A stretch of DNA of 64,000 bases from Candidatus Tenderia electrophaga (GTDB lineage: Bacteria; Pseudomonadota; Gammaproteobacteria; Tenderiales; Tenderiaceae), in the NCBI GenBank assembly GCA_001447805.1, contig CP013099.1, positions 620,001 through 684,000 of the forward strand, read 5' to 3'. The notes below the pieces were generated by a model that worked only from the letters and a program-made list of their open reading frames with translations, had not been told where the DNA came from and ran no database searches. The number at the start of each line of letters is the position of its first letter. The first letter of the stretch is position 1. This document shows, piece by piece, positions 62,895-64,000 of the stretch. The position numbers and the translations under genes are program-made.

Positions 62895-64000
62895 TTAATT
62901 ATTTGCCGCGTAGCGGCGGCCCAGGCCGTACACCGCCAGCAGCCACAGCAGTATGTCGGCCGGGCCGCCGCCCGAGTCCGGCGCGGCGCTCGACTGAGCG
63001 CTGTTGACTGTATCGCTCTGCATCTCCAGATAGCCGATGGCCTGGCGGTAGATCGGGGTGGCGGCGGCGCCGTCTTCCACCAGGGCCAGGCTGAGGCTGT
63101 GCAGGCCTGCCGGCGGCGGGGTGTAGGCAGTGCTCAACCAGCCCAGACTGCGTTGTTGGCCGGCATCCAGGCGACTCAGCTCGATGCGCCCGAGCAGGTA
63201 ATAATCATCACCGGCGCCGGCCGTGCTGGCACGGATTTCCAGCGTCAGCGCACCGCTTTCCCGGGCGCGCCGGTTGCGCAGGGTGTCCAGGCCGACGCTG
63301 ATCCTGCCGGCGCCGATCTGGTAGCCGTTGACGCCCTCGAAGACGATGTCCAGGCTGCCTCGGGCACCGGCATAGAGGCGGTGCAGGCCCTGAATGTCGT
63401 CGCCCTGCAGGTGGTCCAGGTTGAGGCTGCGACTGCCGCTGTTCATGATGGCGTCGACCTGCTGGCCGGCCTCGTTGGGATGCAGCAGCCCGGCGGCGTG
63501 GCCGAACTCGTGCAGGGCGACGCGGATGAAATCGTATACGGGGCGGCCGTCGGCATCGTAGCGCTGCGGCCCGGCGTAGCGCGCGTATTGCAGGCTTGAA
63601 TTGAACAGTATGTCGGTGTCGTTGATATACCAGGTGCCGCCGACCCGGGTCATGGTAACCCGGGTGCTGGCGATGATGCTGCCCCAGTCGCCGCTGCAAC
63701 TGCGCTCCGACCAGCCGGTGCTGTTGATGCCGTCGTTGACGCAGGGGGTGGCGCTATTGCTGTCGGCATGCCAGTTGAAGTCGGCACCGGCCTCGTTCCA
63801 TTGGCGCAGGGCCAGACGCGCGGCGTCGTTCCACTGGGCGCCGAAGTTCAGCCCCATCGACACGTCGCGCTGATGCCAGGCGATGGGCTCGCCGCTGTCG
63901 GTGGCGCCGGTGTTGACCCCGGCCTGTTGGCCGCGATAGGCGAAGGCCCCGGCTTCGTTGAGGCACAGCCCCAGGGTTAGGCTCAGCAGCAGGGCAATGA
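62895..64000 (-). CDS. Secreted matrixin-like metalloprotease with Gly-rich C-terminal tail (cut by window edge)
   Basis: About 368 residues visible, cut at the N-terminus by the right edge. The visible start is hydrophobic (IALLLSLTLGLCLNEAGAFA), the end of a signal peptide. The catalytic zinc site HEFGHAAGLLH (HExxHxxGxxH) is followed by the Met-turn DAIMNSGS, the metzincin pattern of matrixins. Cysteines at TPCVN and ERSCSG probably pair. The tail SGGGPADILLWLLAVYGLGRR (Gly run, hydrophobic stretch, Arg pair) is a GlyGly-CTERM-like sorting signal, as in the protein at 921-3206. Substrate unknown. Confidence 0.82.
   Translation of the reverse strand, partial: IALLLSLTLGLCLNEAGAFAYRGQQAGVNTGATDSGEPIAWHQRDVSMGLNFGAQWNDAARLALRQWNEAGADFNWHADSNSATPCVNDGINSTGWSERSCSGDWGSIIASTRVTMTRVGGTWYINDTDILFNSSLQYARYAGPQRYDADGRPVYDFIRVALHEFGHAAGLLHPNEAGQQVDAIMNSGSRSLNLDHLQGDDIQGLHRLYAGARGSLDIVFEGVNGYQIGAGRISVGLDTLRNRRARESGALTLEIRASTAGAGDDYYLLGRIELSRLDAGQQRSLGWLSTAYTPPPAGLHSLSLALVEDGAAATPIYRQAIGYLEMQSDTVNSAQSSAAPDSGGGPADILLWLLAVYGLGRRYAANN

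Overview
The window is a stretch of chromosome from a GC-rich gammaproteobacterium. The LPS-core and lipid A genes, MnmC, PilU, GlnE, RNase D, MetA and CheV all have the usual gammaproteobacterial form. Nothing fixes the genus; a free-living, possibly sulfur-associated lineage is only a guess. There are no tRNA or rRNA genes, no CRISPR array, no prophage and no transposase gene.

Layout. 1-8.7 kb: the start of purD (cut by the left edge), a secreted beta-helix protein with a C-terminal sorting tail, pilU, glnE, ilvE and a zinc-finger protein. 8.8-33 kb is a long envelope-polysaccharide region: msbA; hldE-hldD-waaF-waaL; five GT9 heptosyltransferase-type genes in total, with GT2 and GT4 transferases; three methyltransferase-like genes; a dTDP-rhamnose operon (DUF6165 gene-rfbB-rfbA-rfbC-rfbD); a GT32-like transferase, Kdo kinase, waaA and lpxL. 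Together these would make ADP-heptose and dTDP-rhamnose, build the Kdo-heptose core, decorate it, acylate lipid A, flip the product and ligate O-antigen. 32.5-37.2 kb: tolC, a rhodanese, a PCMT-type methyltransferase, then thiC behind a TPP riboswitch. 37.2-38.1 kb is a non-coding, hairpin-packed, quasi-palindromic element bounded by a perfect 46-bp inverted repeat. 38.2-50.3 kb is mostly housekeeping: YigZ, a DNA glycosylase, TcdA, MetA, a P-loop ATPase, a sulfurtransferase, two surface proteins behind a promoter with an overlapping palindrome, MnmC, two Nudix hydrolases, CheV and PpiB. 50.5-64 kb: an orphan OmpR-type regulator, an unknown membrane protein, DUF2288, the first of two paralogous propeller-like proteins, a small membrane protein, an alanine/sodium symporter, a phosphoesterase, a Mut7-C RNase-type gene overlapping an HNH gene, a TraB/GumN protein, a cold-shock gene, a DUF2059-like protein, the second propeller paralogue, RNase D, and a secreted matrixin-type protease cut by the right edge.

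The best candidates for something undescribed are the two cytoplasmic propeller-like paralogues (52393-53649 and 60199-61473), which share unusual Cys/His and Asp/Asn/Gly-rich signatures, and the 0.87-kb palindromic element downstream of thiC. The secreted proteins at the two ends of the window both finish in a Gly-rich, hydrophobic, Arg-containing tail, which suggests a GlyGly-CTERM/rhombosortase-like export route.

All function calls rest on motifs read by eye and on knowledge of the families; no database search was run.
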